NCBI GenBank assembly: GCA_001516045.1
Contig: LOEW01000257.1
Coordinates: 1 to 53,792 of the forward strand
Reading direction: 5' to 3'
From: Desulfosporosinus sp. BRH_c37
Lineage (GTDB): Bacteria > Bacillota > Desulfitobacteriia > Desulfitobacteriales > Desulfitobacteriaceae
DNA length: 53,792 nt
Part shown: one piece after another, positions 52,479 through 53,792 of the stretch
How positions within the stretch are numbered: the first letter of the stretch is position 1
Layout of the letters: every line of letters begins with the position of its first letter
Translations under genes and position numbers: made by a program
Notes under the pieces: model-generated
What the model was told of the DNA's origin: nothing
The model's database searches: none
Seen by the model: only the letters and a program-made list of their open reading frames with translations

Positions 52479-52817
52479 TTACTTGATCATTAATATGGGC
52501 CTTCTGCAAATATGATCTATGGGCTTGTATAAACTGACAAGTGAATTTTGCAATTCTGATAAGCCTAATATATCAACATCATCAACTAAACTATTAAAGG
52601 TATCAATTAAGTCTTGAACTACAATAGGACTTAGTCTAGCAGCCTACCTTTCAAATACCCTAGTAAATTTCTACATATCCGACATAAGACTATTACAAGC
52701 AGTAAACCCCATCATCTCTTCTTCGATTAGTTCTTTGATCGTCACCCTAAGTCCCACTGCTAACCGTGCAAGTATACATATTTGGGGATATTTCCGACCA
52801 GCCTCAATAAGGTGCTT
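52479..52817 (-). pseudogene. XRE-family regulator remnant
   Basis: The minus strand reads HLIEAGRKYPQICILARLAV, then GLRVTIKELIEEE, a helix-turn-helix C-terminal part of XRE regulators, followed by two in-frame stops and a helical tail to TAA at 52479. The first half of the HTH and the start are missing. Confidence 0.7.
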
Positions 52818-53000
52818 TACCAGCAACTAAATTTGGGGCAACAATTCCACCAGGTTTATACAAGGGCCTGATATTAATAGTTGTCGTGGCGGCATTATTG
52901 GTGGCAAAGCTATAAAAGTTTAAGGATGCCCATCCTCTAGTACCACACCTGTTAGCGTTATAGCCGTTGCTGTACCCCCTGCTTGATAGACATAATAGTT
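52818..53000 (-). pseudogene. Phage-tail- or collagen-like protein remnant
   Basis: The minus strand encodes YYVYQAGGTATAITLTGVVL, then after a shift ATTTINIRPLYKPGG and a stop. It resembles the C-terminus of a Gly/Thr-rich structural protein. No start is seen. The family is a guess. Confidence 0.4.
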
Positions 53001-53012
53001 CTACAGCGAACT

Positions 53013-53043
53013 AAAAAGAGCACTTAGAATCCAAATGCTCTTT
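53013..53043 (-). terminator. Terminator after the RCC1/FN3 protein gene
   Basis: On the minus strand AAAGAGCA pairs with TGCTCTTT around a 13-nt loop, followed by a T run. It is 12 bp after the stop of the next gene. Confidence 0.75.
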
Positions 53044-53055
53044 AGGTTTATTCTT

Positions 53056-53792
53056 TTATTCGTTGTAATCCTTAACTTCAAAGCTTGATATCTTATCGAA
53101 TGCTATATACTCTTTTCTGTCTAAGAAAGGCTTGATATTGTTCTTTTTTGTAAAGATATAATATGCCTTGGCTGCTCCGTTTGATCTTCCATCGTACCAA
53201 GTAATGAAATCTTGAAGTTCCTCTGCTGTCAAGTCAAATTCTTTAATTGATCCAGTTGTCATAGTGATTTCGAGTATTGCTTTATTACCTGTTGCAACGG
53301 GTGGAGTTACTGCTTCTGTTGGCGTCGCATTTACTTCATTTGAGTTGCCACTTTCCCCATTAGTGCTAACGGCAGTCACTACATAGTAATACGTTGTTCC
53401 GTTCGTAACGGTAGTATCGATATAATTTGGCGTTGTAACGCTTGCTGAAATCGTAGTATATGGTCCCCCTGTAGCCGTTGCCCTTTTAACATGATAACCC
53501 GTAGCTCCACTACTAGTTGACCATGATAATTCAATAAAATTTGTTGCTATATTTGAAACTTGTAATACCGTTGGTGACGAGGGTATTGCTATTCCACTAA
53601 AATTATATACTTGTACTGGTATGTGGGAATCAATGTCAGAATTGTTACCAAGTTGTCCGTTGCTGTTATTCCCCCATGACCATACTGTTCCGTCTGATTT
53701 TATTGCGTAACCTGAGTGGTCCCCTCTTGCGATGGACGTTACCCCAGTGAGACCAATAACCTGGACTGGTACGTTCGATTGGACTGTCGTAT
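53056..53792 (-). CDS. RCC1-repeat / fibronectin-III surface protein, 5' end beyond window
   Basis: The visible 245 codons show RCC1-type repeat elements (GDHSGYAIKSDGTVWSWGNN, NSNGQLGNNS), then one fibronectin type III domain (about residues 70-155), then a C-terminal domain of about 85 residues with AEELQDFITWYDGRS. RCC1 repeats form a beta-propeller; such bacterial proteins are usually exported. The start and any signal peptide lie beyond position 53792. The start codons seen inside the window are internal. Confidence 0.82.
   Translation of the reverse strand, partial: TTVQSNVPVQVIGLTGVTSIARGDHSGYAIKSDGTVWSWGNNSNGQLGNNSDIDSHIPVQVYNFSGIAIPSSPTVLQVSNIATNFIELSWSTSSGATGYHVKRATATGGPYTTISASVTTPNYIDTTVTNGTTYYYVVTAVSTNGESGNSNEVNATPTEAVTPPVATGNKAILEITMTTGSIKEFDLTAEELQDFITWYDGRSNGAAKAYYIFTKKNNIKPFLDRKEYIAFDKISSFEVKDYNE

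Noticed and set aside
49945..53300. A 10-bp match gttgcaacgg near the integrase end (about 49953) and in the RCC1/FN3 gene (about 53288) as attachment-site repeats
   Set aside because: It is short, occurs within a coding region, and fits chance.
1..53792. CRISPR arrays, rRNA genes or intact tRNA genes
   Set aside because: No spaced direct repeats or complete cloverleaf sequences were seen on reading.

Overview
The window looks like a chromosomal segment of a low-to-mid GC Firmicute. The protein flavour (Tad-like conjugation genes, an IS1634-type transposase, the SOS-box gene) suggests a Desulfitobacterium/Desulfosporosinus/Dehalobacter-like member of the Clostridia; the genus is inference. 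Nearly everything from position 1 to about 50 kb belongs to one integrative and conjugative element (ICE). Its left end lies outside the window and its right end is just downstream of the integrase gene near 50 kb.

Layout, read from the right end of the element along the minus strand. The right end carries a plus-strand integrase (48540-49946), an ImmA-like protease and an XRE repressor. A lambda-like divergent control region with four similar 13-bp operator sites (47333-47445) follows. Leftward come an XRE regulator, a decayed gene, an excisionase-like HTH protein, a small gene that needs a frameshift, and a conserved DNA-binding-like protein. A 2.1-kb IS1634-type insertion sequence (42654-44738, TTATAA target duplication) interrupts this region. 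The maintenance block has a C5 DNA methyltransferase with tandem repeats, a remnant of a second parB, a 1977-residue N6-methylase/helicase, ParA, ParB, a RadC-like protein and a TOPRIM primase-like protein. Next is the mobilisation block: a hairpin-rich oriT candidate near 30.2-30.35 kb, MobC, and a relaxase fused to Sel1 repeats, flanked by two related repeat proteins.

The transfer block (about 25 kb to 1) holds a T4CP (VirD4), a VirB2-like pilin, another pilin-like protein, VirB6/TrbL, a PrgI/VirB3-like protein, VirB4 and a cell-wall peptidase. Inserted among these, in the same orientation, is a nearly complete Tad/type IVc pilus set: prepilin peptidase, CpaB/RcpC, TadZ, TadA, TadB, TadC, TadE-like pseudopilins and a secreted protein of unknown function. 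A 1995-residue membrane-anchored adhesin with 864-bp repeats lies next to VirB4. A HepT/MntA toxin-antitoxin pair sits inside the pilus block. I infer a conjugation machine that uses a Tad-type pilus and a large adhesin for mate contact, comparable in concept to the type IV pilus of IncI plasmids.

Beyond about 50 kb is a decayed accessory region. It holds a TIR-domain protein, three copies (one intact, one frameshifted, one truncated) of a small family whose intact copy has a LexA/SOS box, XRE and phage-like pseudogenes, and the 3' part of an RCC1/fibronectin-III surface protein. No rRNA, complete tRNA or CRISPR array was seen.
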